Source of the DNA: Zoogloea dura
Lineage (GTDB): Bacteria; Pseudomonadota; Gammaproteobacteria; Burkholderiales; Rhodocyclaceae
NCBI RefSeq assembly: GCF_012927165.1
Contig: NZ_JABBGA010000006.1
Coordinates: 186,001-250,000 of the forward strand
Reading direction: 5' to 3'
DNA length: 64,000 nucleotides
Positions 25,515-34,621 of this stretch are shown here, one piece after another. Every line of letters begins with the position of its first letter. Position 1 is the stretch's first letter. The notes beneath the pieces were generated by a model. It did not search any database. It was not told the DNA's origin and worked only from the letters and a program-made list of their open reading frames with translations. The position numbers and the translations under genes are program-made.

Positions 25515-26954
25515 ATGCGCTATATCTCCACCCGCGGCCAGTCTGCCCCCCAATCCTTCTGTGACATCCTGCTTGGCGGCCTGGCGCCGGATGGCGGCCT
25601 GTATCTGCCCGAGGCCTATCCGCAGGTCAGCCGTGCCGACCTGGACGCCTGGCGCGGCCTGTCCTACGCCGAACTGGCCTACGCGATCCTGTCCCGCTTC
25701 ATCGATGACATCCCGGCCGCCGACCTGAAGGCGATCTGCGACAAGACCTACACCGCCGAGGTGTATGGCTATGTGCGCGACGATGCCAAGGCCGCCGAGA
25801 TCACCCCGGTGCACTGGCTGGAGCCGGGCAAGCTGGGCCTGCTGGAGCTGTCCAACGGCCCGACCCTGGCCTTCAAGGACATGGCCATGCAGCTGCTCGG
25901 CAACCTGTTCGAGTACGTGCTGGACAAGCGTGGCGAGCAGATCAACATCCTCGGCGCCACCTCCGGTGACACCGGCTCGGCGGCCGAATACGCGATGCGC
26001 GGCAAGCACGGCGTGCGTGTCTTCATGCTGTCGCCCCATGGCCGCATGAGCGCCTTCCAGCGCGCCCAGATGTATTCCCTGCAGGACGCCAACATCTTCA
26101 ACATCGCCGTGCGCGGCATGTTCGACGACGCCCAGGACGTGGTCAAGGCGGTCTCCAACGACCACGCCTACAAGGCCAAGTACAAGATCGGTGCGGTCAA
26201 TTCGATCAACTGGGCGCGTGTTGCCGCCCAGATCGTGTATTACTTCAAGGGCTATTTCGCCGCCACCGAGAACAACGACCAGCAGGTCGCCTTCGTGGTG
26301 CCGTCCGGCAACTTCGGCAACATCTGCGCCGGTCACATCGCCCGGATGATGGGTCTGCCGGTGGCGCAGCTGATCCTCGCCACCAACGAGAACGACGTGC
26401 TCGACGAGTTCTTCCGCACCGGCGTCTACCGCCCGCGCAACACCGCCGAGACCCACGCCACCTCGAGCCCGTCGATGGACATCTCGAAGGCTTCCAACTT
26501 CGAGCGCTTCGTCTTCGACCTGGTCGGCCGCGACGGCGCCAAGGTGCGCGAGCTGTGGAGCAAGGTGGATGCGGGCGGTGCCTTCGATCTGTCGGCCTCC
26601 CCGGAATTCGCCGCCATCGGGCAATACGGCTTCGCTTCCGGCAGCAGCAACCATGCGGAGCGCCTGGCCACCATCCGGCGTGCCGACAAGGACTACGCTA
26701 CCGTGGTGGACACCCACACCGCCGACGGCCTGAAGGTGGCCTTCGAGCTGCGCGATCCGGCCGTGCCGACCCTGGTGCTGGAAACCGCCCAGCCGGCCAA
26801 GTTCGAGGAGACCATCGTCGAAGCCCTCGGCCGCAAGCCGGCGCGTCCGGCGGGCCTGGACAACATCGAGGCGCTGCCCCAGCGCGTCGAGGTGATGGAT
26901 GTGGATGCGGAGGCCATCAAGGCCCTGATCGTCCGCACGGTCGAGGCCGGCTGA
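25515..26954 (+). CDS. thrC: Threonine synthase
   Basis: This is a PLP enzyme that converts O-phosphohomoserine to threonine. It is 479 residues, the longer type typical of proteobacteria and yeast. The PLP lysine is K121 in LAFKDMAMQ, and the phosphate-binding loop is GATSGDTGSAA near 143-153. ATG 25515 gives the standard N-terminus MRYISTRGQSAP; the frame extends a little upstream without family similarity. It is normally next to hom in this lineage, but here it is separated by three genes and a terminator. Confidence 0.96.
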   Translation: MRYISTRGQSAPQSFCDILLGGLAPDGGLYLPEAYPQVSRADLDAWRGLSYAELAYAILSRFIDDIPAADLKAICDKTYTAEVYGYVRDDAKAAEITPVHWLEPGKLGLLELSNGPTLAFKDMAMQLLGNLFEYVLDKRGEQINILGATSGDTGSAAEYAMRGKHGVRVFMLSPHGRMSAFQRAQMYSLQDANIFNIAVRGMFDDAQDVVKAVSNDHAYKAKYKIGAVNSINWARVAAQIVYYFKGYFAATENNDQQVAFVVPSGNFGNICAGHIARMMGLPVAQLILATNENDVLDEFFRTGVYRPRNTAETHATSSPSMDISKASNFERFVFDLVGRDGAKVRELWSKVDAGGAFDLSASPEFAAIGQYGFASGSSNHAERLATIRRADKDYATVVDTHTADGLKVAFELRDPAVPTLVLETAQPAKFEETIVEALGRKPARPAGLDNIEALPQRVEVMDVDAEAIKALIVRTVEAG

Positions 26955-26979
26955 GTTCTTGCCGGTAGTGAAGCCAAGG

Positions 26980-27009
26980 CGGCTCCGGAGAAATCCGGGG
27001 CCGTTTTTT
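26980..27009 (+). terminator. Rho-independent terminator of thrC
   Basis: A 10-bp stem with one G-T pair (26980-26989 with 26994-27003) and a GAAA tetraloop is followed by six T residues. Confidence 0.92.
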
Positions 27010-27065
27010 CTTGCTCGTCGGGAGAGTGGTGTGGGGGGGGGCGCATCGGTGCGTGACTTATATGG

Positions 27066-27081
27066 ATTGAATCCATACAAT
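27066..27081. promoter_or_regulatory. Operator copy 1 before the MocR gene
   Basis: ATTGAATCCATACAAT matches the reverse complement of the two copies near 28.6-28.7 kb at 15 of 16 positions. It is nested in a perfect 8-1-8 inverted repeat at 27061-27077. It lies about 40 bp before the MocR start, a suitable place for autoregulation. Confidence 0.65.
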
Positions 27082-27119
27082 TTCCCTCCGGCTTGACTTC
27101 CGCTTTACCCGATCCCGCC

Positions 27120-28517
27120 ATGAATGCGACCCAACCGGGCTGGTGCCCGCAGAACCTGTCCCAGGACAAGGCGGCCTACCTGGCGATCGCCGATGCCATT
27201 GCCCGCGACATCCGCGATGGCAGCCTGCCACCCAATTTCCGTCTGCCGCCGCAGCGCCGGCTGGCCCACCTGCTCGGGCTCAATTTCACCACCATCAGCC
27301 GCGCCTACGCGGAAGCCCAGCGCCGGGGCTTGCTGGATGCCCGGGTCGGGCAGGGGACTTACGTGCGCCCCGAGGCCTGCCCGCGCGTCCGCCATGCGGC
27401 AGCCCGGGCGCGCCTGATCGACATGTCGATGAATCTGCCGCCGGAACCAGATCAGCCGGAGCTGCTGGCGCGCATGGAAAGCGGCATGCGCAACCTGTGC
27501 GGCGACATCAATTCCCTGCTGCGCTACCAGCCCTTCGGGGGGAGCCAGGAGGATCGCGAGGCCGGCGTGCATTGGCTGGCGCGGCGCGGCGTGATCAGCA
27601 GTGCCGAGCGGGTGCTGGTATGCCCGGGAACGCACAGCATCCTCAATGCCCTGCTCAGCCTGCTGGTCGGGAGCGGCGGCGGGCGCATCTGTTGCGACAA
27701 CATCACCTACCCGGGGCTGCGGGCCCTGGCGGCGATCCACGGGGTCAGCCTGATCGGTCTGCCGTCCGACCAGGAGGGCATCGTGCCGGACGCCTTCGAG
27801 CGCGCCTGCCGCGACAGCCGGCCGGCGGCGCTGTATGTCAATCCGACCATCCACAACCCCACCACGCTGACCATGCCGCTGGCGCGCCGGGAGGCGCTGG
27901 CGGAGATCGCTGCACGCCACGGCGTGCCGGTCATCGAGGATGACCCCTACGGCCTGCTGCCGGAGTCGCCGCCGCCGAGCTTCTTCGCCCTGCTGCCCGG
28001 GCTGACCTACTACATCGGCGGTTTGTCCAAGACCGTTGGCGCCGGGTTGCGGGTGGCCTACCTGGCCTTGCCCGATGCCCGCCAGTTGCCGCGCATCAGC
28101 GGCATCCTGCGGGCCGTGTCGGTGATGACGCCGCCGGTGTCGGTGGCGATCGCCACCGAGTGGGTGCTCGATGGCACCGCGGAGCAGTTGGTCCGCTTCG
28201 TGCGCGAGGAGTCCCGGGTGCGCCAGGGGCTGGCCAGGCAGGCCCTGGGCGGCACGCCCTACGAGGCTTCGCCCGACGGCTTCCATGTGTGGCTGCCCCT
28301 GCCGGAGGGCTGGAGCCGGGTCAGTTTTTCCGCGCACCTGCGCAGCAGCGGCATCGGCGTGGTGACCAGCGACGCCTTCCTGGTGGGCGGTGCGGCGGTG
28401 GAGGCGGTGCGGATCTGCCTTGGCGGCACGGCCACCCGCGATGATGTATCCCATGCCCTGGAGCTGGTCGGTTCGGCACTCTCCCATCCCCCCGCGATCT
28501 ACTCCTCGATCGTCTGA
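27120..28517 (+). CDS. MocR/GabR-type regulator: GntR helix-turn-helix fused to aminotransferase-like domain
   Basis: This is a 465-residue transcription factor. Residues about 20-85 form a GntR winged helix (RLPPQRRLAHLLGLNFTTIS). From about 110 onward it has the fold-type I aminotransferase domain that binds PLP, with internal-aldimine lysine K304 in GGLSKTVGAGLR, the NPTIHNPTT loop at 241-249 and the PLP-ring aspartate in EDDPYG. Such proteins sense amines or amino acids through PLP. It is immediately upstream of the Nit1C operon in the same direction. Three copies of a shared 16-bp site flank it, so it probably controls itself and the operon. ATG 27120 was chosen over TTG 27093. Confidence 0.88.
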   Translation: MNATQPGWCPQNLSQDKAAYLAIADAIARDIRDGSLPPNFRLPPQRRLAHLLGLNFTTISRAYAEAQRRGLLDARVGQGTYVRPEACPRVRHAAARARLIDMSMNLPPEPDQPELLARMESGMRNLCGDINSLLRYQPFGGSQEDREAGVHWLARRGVISSAERVLVCPGTHSILNALLSLLVGSGGGRICCDNITYPGLRALAAIHGVSLIGLPSDQEGIVPDAFERACRDSRPAALYVNPTIHNPTTLTMPLARREALAEIAARHGVPVIEDDPYGLLPESPPPSFFALLPGLTYYIGGLSKTVGAGLRVAYLALPDARQLPRISGILRAVSVMTPPVSVAIATEWVLDGTAEQLVRFVREESRVRQGLARQALGGTPYEASPDGFHVWLPLPEGWSRVSFSAHLRSSGIGVVTSDAFLVGGAAVEAVRICLGGTATRDDVSHALELVGSALSHPPAIYSSIV

Positions 28518-28567
28518 TCCTCCCCGGGGGAGCTTCCGCCCCGTCGTGTTTTCCCTTGCCCTTGCTG

Positions 28568-28583
28568 ATTGTATGCATTCAAT
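28568..28583. promoter_or_regulatory. Operator copy 2 in the MocR-Nit1C spacer
   Basis: ATTGTATGCATTCAAT is a near-palindrome in which only positions 5 and 12 break symmetry. It is identical to copy 3. It overlaps a further inverted repeat, ATGCATT-C-AATGCAT (28573-28587). It lies in the 342-base gene-free spacer. Confidence 0.7.
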
Positions 28584-28715
28584 GCATGCACGCTGGCGGT
28601 GCGCCTGTCGCCGCCGGCGCACTCGCCCTGTGCGCTGATTTTGCACGGCTTTCCTGCGTCCGTTAGATGGCGGGTTGGGGGCTTTTGGTGCAGTGTAATG
28701 ATTAATTTAGCGTTT

Positions 28716-28731
28716 ATTGTATGCATTCAAT
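28716..28731. promoter_or_regulatory. Operator copy 3 just upstream of the sigma-54 promoter
   Basis: ATTGTATGCATTCAAT ends 13 bp before the -24 element of the sigma-54 promoter and is identical to copy 2, which lies 148 bp upstream. A protein bound here could block RNA polymerase or an activator. The surrounding sequence (28694-28745) is clearly A+T-rich compared with the window. Confidence 0.7.
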
Positions 28732-28744
28732 TCTAGCTAATTGA

Positions 28745-28760
28745 TGGCACGTCGATTGCT
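28745..28760 (+). promoter_or_regulatory. Sigma-54 promoter of the Nit1C operon
   Basis: TGGCACGTCGATTGCT matches the -24/-12 consensus TGGCAC-N5-TTGC exactly. The GC of the -12 element at 28758-28759 predicts transcription from about 28771, 89 nt before the first ATG. Possible NtrC half-sites occur upstream (TGCACGG at 28642, TGGTGCA at 28686), but no full NtrC palindrome is visible. Sigma-54 control agrees with nitrogen-starvation use of this cluster. Confidence 0.85.
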
Positions 28761-28770
28761 AAATTGATTC

Positions 28771-28826
28771 TGCGCACTGCCGGCAGAATCGTCTGGCAGA
28801 CAGCCCGGGACGCCTCGCAGTGCGCA
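28771..28826 (+). ncRNA. Structured 5' leader: 10-bp inverted repeat starting at the predicted +1
   Basis: TGCGCACTGC (28771-28780) and its perfect complement (28817-28826) enclose 36 nt. The enclosed segment can form smaller hairpins (GTCT-GGC-AGAC at 28791-28801). The 5' arm begins exactly at the transcription start predicted from the sigma-54 promoter. The ribosome-binding region (AAGGAA) and ATG lie outside the stem. It could stabilise the mRNA, act as a regulatory leader, or simply be a protein-binding site. It matches no leader family I know. Confidence 0.45.
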
Positions 28827-28859
28827 TTTCAATCCCAACCCTTTCTCAAGGAAATTGAC

Positions 28860-29342
28860 ATGCCCGCTGTGACCCTGCCCCCCCATGCCACCGGTGACTT
28901 CTTCGTCGACTACGAAGAGAAGGTCTTTGAAGATGTGAAGGCCGAAGCCGGCCAGAAGGCCCTCGTCACCTTCCATACCGTCGCCTTCGAAGGCTCCATC
29001 GGCCTGGTCAACCTGCTCCAGGCCACCCGCCTGCTGCGCAAGGGCTACGAGACCTCCATCCTCCTCTACGGTCCCGGCGTGACGCTCGGGCTGCAGCGCG
29101 GCTTCCCGCGGATCGGTGACGAGGCCTTCCCGGGCCACCTGGCGATGAACAAGCAGATCGCCAAGTTCATCGAGGAGGGCGGCAAGGTGTATGCCTGCCG
29201 CTTTGCGCTGCAGGCGCTGTATGGCCACGGCGAGCCCTCGCTGATCCCCGGCATCCGCCCGATCAGCCCGCTTGACGTGCTGGACATCCAGCTCCTCCAC
29301 AAGCGCGACAACGCCTTCGTCATCAACAGCTGGACGCTCTGA
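28860..29342 (+). CDS. MSMEG_0572/Sll0783-family nitrogen-starvation response protein
   Basis: This is a 160-residue protein of the Sll0783 family, the first gene of the conserved Nit1C cluster. In Synechocystis sll0783 is induced by nitrogen starvation and needed for polyhydroxybutyrate accumulation. The sequence has a DsrE-like alpha/beta pattern ([27 protein letters not shown]) and a conserved middle ([25 protein letters not shown]). There is no known catalytic motif. ATG 28860 follows a good AAGGAA site. It is the leading gene downstream of the sigma-54 promoter and 21 bp before nit1. Confidence 0.88.
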   Translation: MPAVTLPPHATGDFFVDYEEKVFEDVKAEAGQKALVTFHTVAFEGSIGLVNLLQATRLLRKGYETSILLYGPGVTLGLQRGFPRIGDEAFPGHLAMNKQIAKFIEEGGKVYACRFALQALYGHGEPSLIPGIRPISPLDVLDIQLLHKRDNAFVINSWTL

Positions 29343-29363
29343 GCGTCAGCCCGGGAGACGAGC

Positions 29364-30383
<1,020 letters not shown>

Positions 30384-31448
30384 TCTGCAAAGCCACGGCT
30401 TCCGGCTGGAAGGCAGCGCCGGCGGGCTGCACAGCCGCCGTGGCGGCGCCGGCCCGTCGGACCACGCGGCGGTGCTCATCGACGGCCGGCCGCTGATGAT
30501 CCCGATCCATACCGGCAGCGCGCGCAATTCGCCCTACCTGGCCTCCCTGCCGGATGCCGCCGGGCAGGCCACGATCAGCCGCGATGGCCACCCCGTGGCG
30601 CGCATCGCCTTTCCGCAGACGCCCCGCTTCTACAGGCTGCAGACCCTGGACGGGGTGCCCTACAGCCACATCGCCACCCTGCACAGCACCGACGTGCTGG
30701 CCACCACGGTGCTGCAGACCTGCACCCGCTACCAGAGCCGCGCCAAGGCCTGCCAGTTCTGCAGCATCGGCCAGTCGCTGGCCGCCGGCCGCACCATCGT
30801 CCGCAAGACGCCGGAGCAACTGGCCGAGGTGGCCCGGGCGGCCGTGCTGCTCGACGGGGTGCGCCACATGGTGATGACCACCGGCACCCCGCCCACCCCG
30901 GACCGCGGCGCGCGGCTGATGTGCGAGAGCGCCGAGGCCATCCGCGCCGCCGTGGATCTGCCCCTGCAGGCCCAGTTCGAACCACCGGACGACTTCGCGT
31001 GGTTCCGGCGGGTCAAGGAGTCCGGCGTCGACAGCCTGGGCATGCACCTGGAGGTCGTCACCCCGGCCCTGCGCCAGCGCCTGATGCCGGGCAAGGCGGC
31101 GATCCCGCTAGCGCGCTATGACGAGGCCTTCGCGGCGGCGGTCGAGGTGTTCGGCCGGGGCCAGGTGTCCACCTACATCCTGGCCGGCCTGGGAGACAGC
31201 CGGGAGGCGATCCTGGAGGCGTCCGCGCGCCTCATCGGGATGGGGGTGTATCCCTTCGTGGTGCCCTTCGTGCCGATCTCGGGAACGCCCCTGGAAGACC
31301 ACCCGGCGCCGTCGGCCGAGTTCATGGACGCCGTGCTGGCGCCCCTCGCCGGCCTGCTCCGCGAAGGAGGCCTGAGCGGCGCGGCGATGAAGGCCGGCTG
31401 CGGCAAATGCGGCGCCTGCTCGGCGCTGCCACGCTACGAGGCGCGCTC

Positions 31449-32027
31449 ATGAACGCCCCGTCGAATGCCTTCCTGGCCGGCCTGCGTCTGCCGCGCCACT
31501 ACCTCGTCGAGCATGCCGACGAGGCCGCCCGGGCGCTGGCGATGCGCCTGCGCCGCGCCGTGTTCTGCGATGAGCAGGGCCTGTTCGAGGGCGAAGACCG
31601 CGATGCGGTCGACGCAACCGCCTTGCTGCTGGTGGCCCGTCCCCGCCTTGCCGCAGATGCGGGGCAGGAGCCGGCTGCGCCGCCGGAATGGGGGCCGCCG
31701 GTGGGAACGGTGCGCATCCACCAGCTGGAGCCTGGCCTCTGGCAGGGTTCGCGCCTGGCGGTGGCCGCCGAGTACCGGCGGGTCGGGGCGCTTGGCGGGG
31801 CGCTGATCCAGCTGGCCGTGCGCAGTGCCAACACCCTGGGCTGCGAGCGTTTCATCGCCCAGGTGCAGTCCGCCAACGTGGCCCTGTTCCGGCGCCTGCA
31901 CTGGCACTCCTGTGCCGAGATCGAGCTGCATGGCCGCCCCCATCATCTGATGGAGGCCGACCTGTCCCGCTACCCGGCCTTCGCGGCGGGCGAGTCCATG
32001 CAGGTCCAGGTCAGGCGGGGTGCGTGA
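31449..32027 (+). CDS. GNAT-family N-acetyltransferase (MSMEG_0567/Sll0786-like)
   Basis: This is a 192-residue acetyltransferase with the acetyl-CoA pyrophosphate-binding segment YRRVGALGGALI (residues 109-120). The acceptor is not known; in the Nit1C cluster it would acylate an amine of the pathway product. The ATG overlaps the radical SAM stop (ATGA), and its own stop overlaps the next start (TGATG), so the three genes are tightly coupled. Confidence 0.87.
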   Translation: MNAPSNAFLAGLRLPRHYLVEHADEAARALAMRLRRAVFCDEQGLFEGEDRDAVDATALLLVARPRLAADAGQEPAAPPEWGPPVGTVRIHQLEPGLWQGSRLAVAAEYRRVGALGGALIQLAVRSANTLGCERFIAQVQSANVALFRRLHWHSCAEIELHGRPHHLMEADLSRYPAFAAGESMQVQVRRGA

Positions 32028-33031
32028 TGCAACTGGAGACCCTGATCACGAGCCTGCGCCTGCACAAGGGCATCGCCCACAAGCGGGATATCGACAGCGT
32101 GCTGCGCGCCATGGCGGGCCGCCACCTGCCCGGCGCCGATGCCTGGCTGGGCGACGACTGCGCCGTGTTGCCCCGCGGCGATGGCCATCTGTTGTTCGCC
32201 ATCGAAGGTTTCATCAACGCCTTCGTGGCCCATGACCCGTGGTTTGCCGGCTGGTGCGGGGTGATGGTCAATCTCAGCGACATTGCCGCCATGGGCGGGC
32301 GGCCCCTGGCCGTTGTCGATGCCCTGTGGAGCGACGGGCCGGAGCAGGCGTCAGCCCTGATGGCGGGGCTCGCCGCAGCGGCACAGGCCTTCGCGGTGCC
32401 GCTCGTCGGCGGGCACAGCAACACCCGCTGCGACCGCCCGCAGTTGGCCGTCGCCGTGCTGGGCGAGGCGCAGCGCCTGCTCTCGAGCTTCACCGCCCGC
32501 CCGGGCGACAGCCTGGTCATGGCGGTGGACCTGCGTGGACACTACCGCGAGCCCTTCGACAACTGGGACGCAGCCACCATGGCCGAGCCGGCCCGCCTGC
32601 GGGGCGACATGGCCCTGCTGCCGGCCATCGCGGAGGCGGGGCTGGCCCACGCGGCGAAGGACATCAGCCAGGCCGGGCTGCTGGGCACGGTGCTGATGTT
32701 GATGGAGTGCTCGGGTGTCGGCGCGGCCATCGATGTCGACCGGATCCCCCGGCCGGCCGGGGCCGAGCTGCTGCGCTGGCTGCGGGCCTTTCCGAGCTTC
32801 GGCTACGTGCTGGCGTGTCAGCCGGAGCAGGCCGCGGCCTTGTGCGCGCGCTTCCGGGAGCGGGGCATTGCCGCCGCCGCCATCGGTGAAGTCCGGCCAG
32901 AGCGGCGCCTCGAGCTGACTTGCGCCACCTCCGGCGGGCGCGACAGCGGGATCTTCTGGGACCTCGCCGAGGAGCCGCTGATGGGCGTCGGCCCGCAGGT
33001 GGATTGCGTGGCCGCAGGAGCGCTCAAGTGA
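32027..33031 (+). CDS. AIR-synthase-related protein (Sll0787-like)
   Basis: This is a 334-residue protein of the PurM/SelD/ThiL superfamily, ATP-dependent enzymes that form phosphate-activated intermediates. The metal/ATP segment WLGDDCAVLPRGDG (residues 41-54) and the glycine-rich GGHSNTRCDRP region are visible. It is not PurM itself, as gene context and sequence belong to Nit1C. It may activate a carbonyl or amide for amination. The start is fused to the GNAT stop, and the end overlaps the next gene (GTGA). Confidence 0.87.
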   Translation: MQLETLITSLRLHKGIAHKRDIDSVLRAMAGRHLPGADAWLGDDCAVLPRGDGHLLFAIEGFINAFVAHDPWFAGWCGVMVNLSDIAAMGGRPLAVVDALWSDGPEQASALMAGLAAAAQAFAVPLVGGHSNTRCDRPQLAVAVLGEAQRLLSSFTARPGDSLVMAVDLRGHYREPFDNWDAATMAEPARLRGDMALLPAIAEAGLAHAAKDISQAGLLGTVLMLMECSGVGAAIDVDRIPRPAGAELLRWLRAFPSFGYVLACQPEQAAALCARFRERGIAAAAIGEVRPERRLELTCATSGGRDSGIFWDLAEEPLMGVGPQVDCVAAGALK

Positions 33032-34284
33032 TCCGCCGGTCCCGTCCGTTCCGCCGGCGCGCGCTGAACATCGCCCTGCTGACCCATTCCACCAATCCGC
33101 GGGGCGGGGTGGTGCATTGCCTGGAACTGGCCGAGGCGCTGATCGCCCTGGGGCACCAGGTCACCCTGCATGCGCCGGTGGCACCCGGCGGCGGCTTGTT
33201 CCGGAGCACTTCGGCCCGTGTCTGCCTGATCCCGGAGGCACCCGCCGCGGGCACATTGCGGGAGCGCATCGAACGGCGCATCGACACCTTCCGGAACTGG
33301 TTCTCGAGCCCCTGCCACGCCGACTTCGACCTCTTTCATGCCCACGACGGGATCGGCGCCAACGCGCTGTTCGAACTGCGCAAGGACGGGCGGATCCCCG
33401 GCTACGTGCGGACGGTGCATCACCTGGAGGACAGCTACGGGGACGCACACCTCGATGCCCTCGAGATGCGCTCCATCCTGGGGGCGGATCGCCTGCTGTG
33501 CGTCAGCCCGAGCTGGTCGGGCAAGCTGCTCGGGCGCACCGGCCGCGAGGCCGCCGTGGTCGGCAACGGAGTCAACCTGGCGCGCTTCGGGGCGCGGCCG
33601 TCGGCGCGCGACGAGCCGCTGCGGCGGCGCCTGGGCCTTGGCCCGGGGCCGGTGTTCCTGGCCGTCGGCGGGATCGAGGCGCGCAAGAACACGGTGGCCA
33701 CCCTGCAGGCCTTTGCGCGCCTGCGCCAGACCCTGGCCACGGCCCAGCTGGTGGTGGCCGGCGGGGCGAGCCTGCTCGACCACAGCGCCTGCCGGCAGGC
33801 CTTCGACGCGGTGCTGGCGCAGGAGGGGCTGGCCTGTGCCGGGCCCGGCGAGGCGCGTTCGCCCGGTGCCCCGGCAACGCCCCTGATCCTGGCCGGCGTG
33901 CTGGAGGATGCCGACATGCCGGCGCTCTACCGCTGCGCGGACGCCCTGGTCTTCCCGTCGCGGGTCGAGGGCTTCGGTCTGGCCGTCATCGAGGCGATGG
34001 CCTGCGGGATTCCGGCGGTGGTCTCGCGCATCCCGCCCTTCACGGATTTTCTCGGCGACGCGGACTGCCTGTGGGCGGATCCGGCCGACCCGGAGTCCAT
34101 CGCCAGGGCCATGTGCCGGGCGCTGATGCCGGGTACCCGCGAACGTCTCGCCGCCCGCGGCGCCGAGGTGGCCCGTCGCCATGACTGGGCCGGCTGTGCC
34201 CGTGCCCATGTGCAGGCCTATCGCTCACTGCTCGACGAACTGTCTGCTTCCATCCCACCCCTTGCGGAGATCAACCATGCCTGA
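33028..34284 (+). CDS. MSMEG_0565-family GT4 glycosyltransferase
   Basis: This is a 418-residue GT-B glycosyltransferase of the GT4 type. The N-terminal GGVVHCLELAEAL segment (about 27-39) and the C-terminal EX7E region in RVEGFGLAVIEAMACG (about 312-327) are characteristic of a nucleotide-sugar binding retaining enzyme. I chose GTG 33028, whose bases overlap the previous stop; the longer frame upstream is antisense-like and Arg-rich. It implies that the pathway product or an intermediate is glycosylated. It overlaps the next gene by 8 bp. Confidence 0.87.
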   Translation: MIRRSRPFRRRALNIALLTHSTNPRGGVVHCLELAEALIALGHQVTLHAPVAPGGGLFRSTSARVCLIPEAPAAGTLRERIERRIDTFRNWFSSPCHADFDLFHAHDGIGANALFELRKDGRIPGYVRTVHHLEDSYGDAHLDALEMRSILGADRLLCVSPSWSGKLLGRTGREAAVVGNGVNLARFGARPSARDEPLRRRLGLGPGPVFLAVGGIEARKNTVATLQAFARLRQTLATAQLVVAGGASLLDHSACRQAFDAVLAQEGLACAGPGEARSPGAPATPLILAGVLEDADMPALYRCADALVFPSRVEGFGLAVIEAMACGIPAVVSRIPPFTDFLGDADCLWADPADPESIARAMCRALMPGTRERLAARGAEVARRHDWAGCARAHVQAYRSLLDELSASIPPLAEINHA

Positions 34285-34573
34285 AATGTATTTCCAGATC
34301 CGCTGGCCCGATGGCCAGGAAGAAAGCTGCTACTCGCCGTCCCTGGTGGTCGGCGACTTCCTGACGCCGGGCCAGAGCTACCCCGTCGCCGACTTCGTGC
34401 ACCGCTGCGACAAGGCCCTCAGCCAGGCCAGCGAGCGGGTCCGGCAGAAGTACGGCTACTTCTGCTCCAGCGCCATGGACCAGCTCGGCCGGATCCGCGA
34501 GCGGGCCGAGCCCTTTGCCGCGGAGCCGGACGGGCTGGTGACCGTCCAGTCCTTCAAGCCCGGGGCCCGCTGA
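34277..34573 (+). CDS. MSMEG_0570-family nitrogen-starvation response protein
   Basis: This is a 98-residue small protein of the MSMEG_0570 family. The N-terminus MPEMYFQIRWPDGQEESCYSPS and the segment PVADFVHRCDKAL are the recognisable parts. It has no known fold assignment or catalytic motif. It is invariantly found in Nit1C clusters in my knowledge, which suggests a subunit or carrier role. It starts 8 bp inside the glycosyltransferase gene. Confidence 0.85.
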   Translation: MPEMYFQIRWPDGQEESCYSPSLVVGDFLTPGQSYPVADFVHRCDKALSQASERVRQKYGYFCSSAMDQLGRIRERAEPFAAEPDGLVTVQSFKPGAR

Positions 34574-34621
34574 GCCCATTCCGTCCTGATCTGCATTCAT
34601 CCCATCATTCAAGGAGTCGCC

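Noticed and set aside
28642-28692. A full NtrC binding site upstream of the sigma-54 promoter
   Set aside because: Only separated half-sites (TGCACGG and TGGTGCA) are seen, 44 bp apart, not the 17-bp palindrome.
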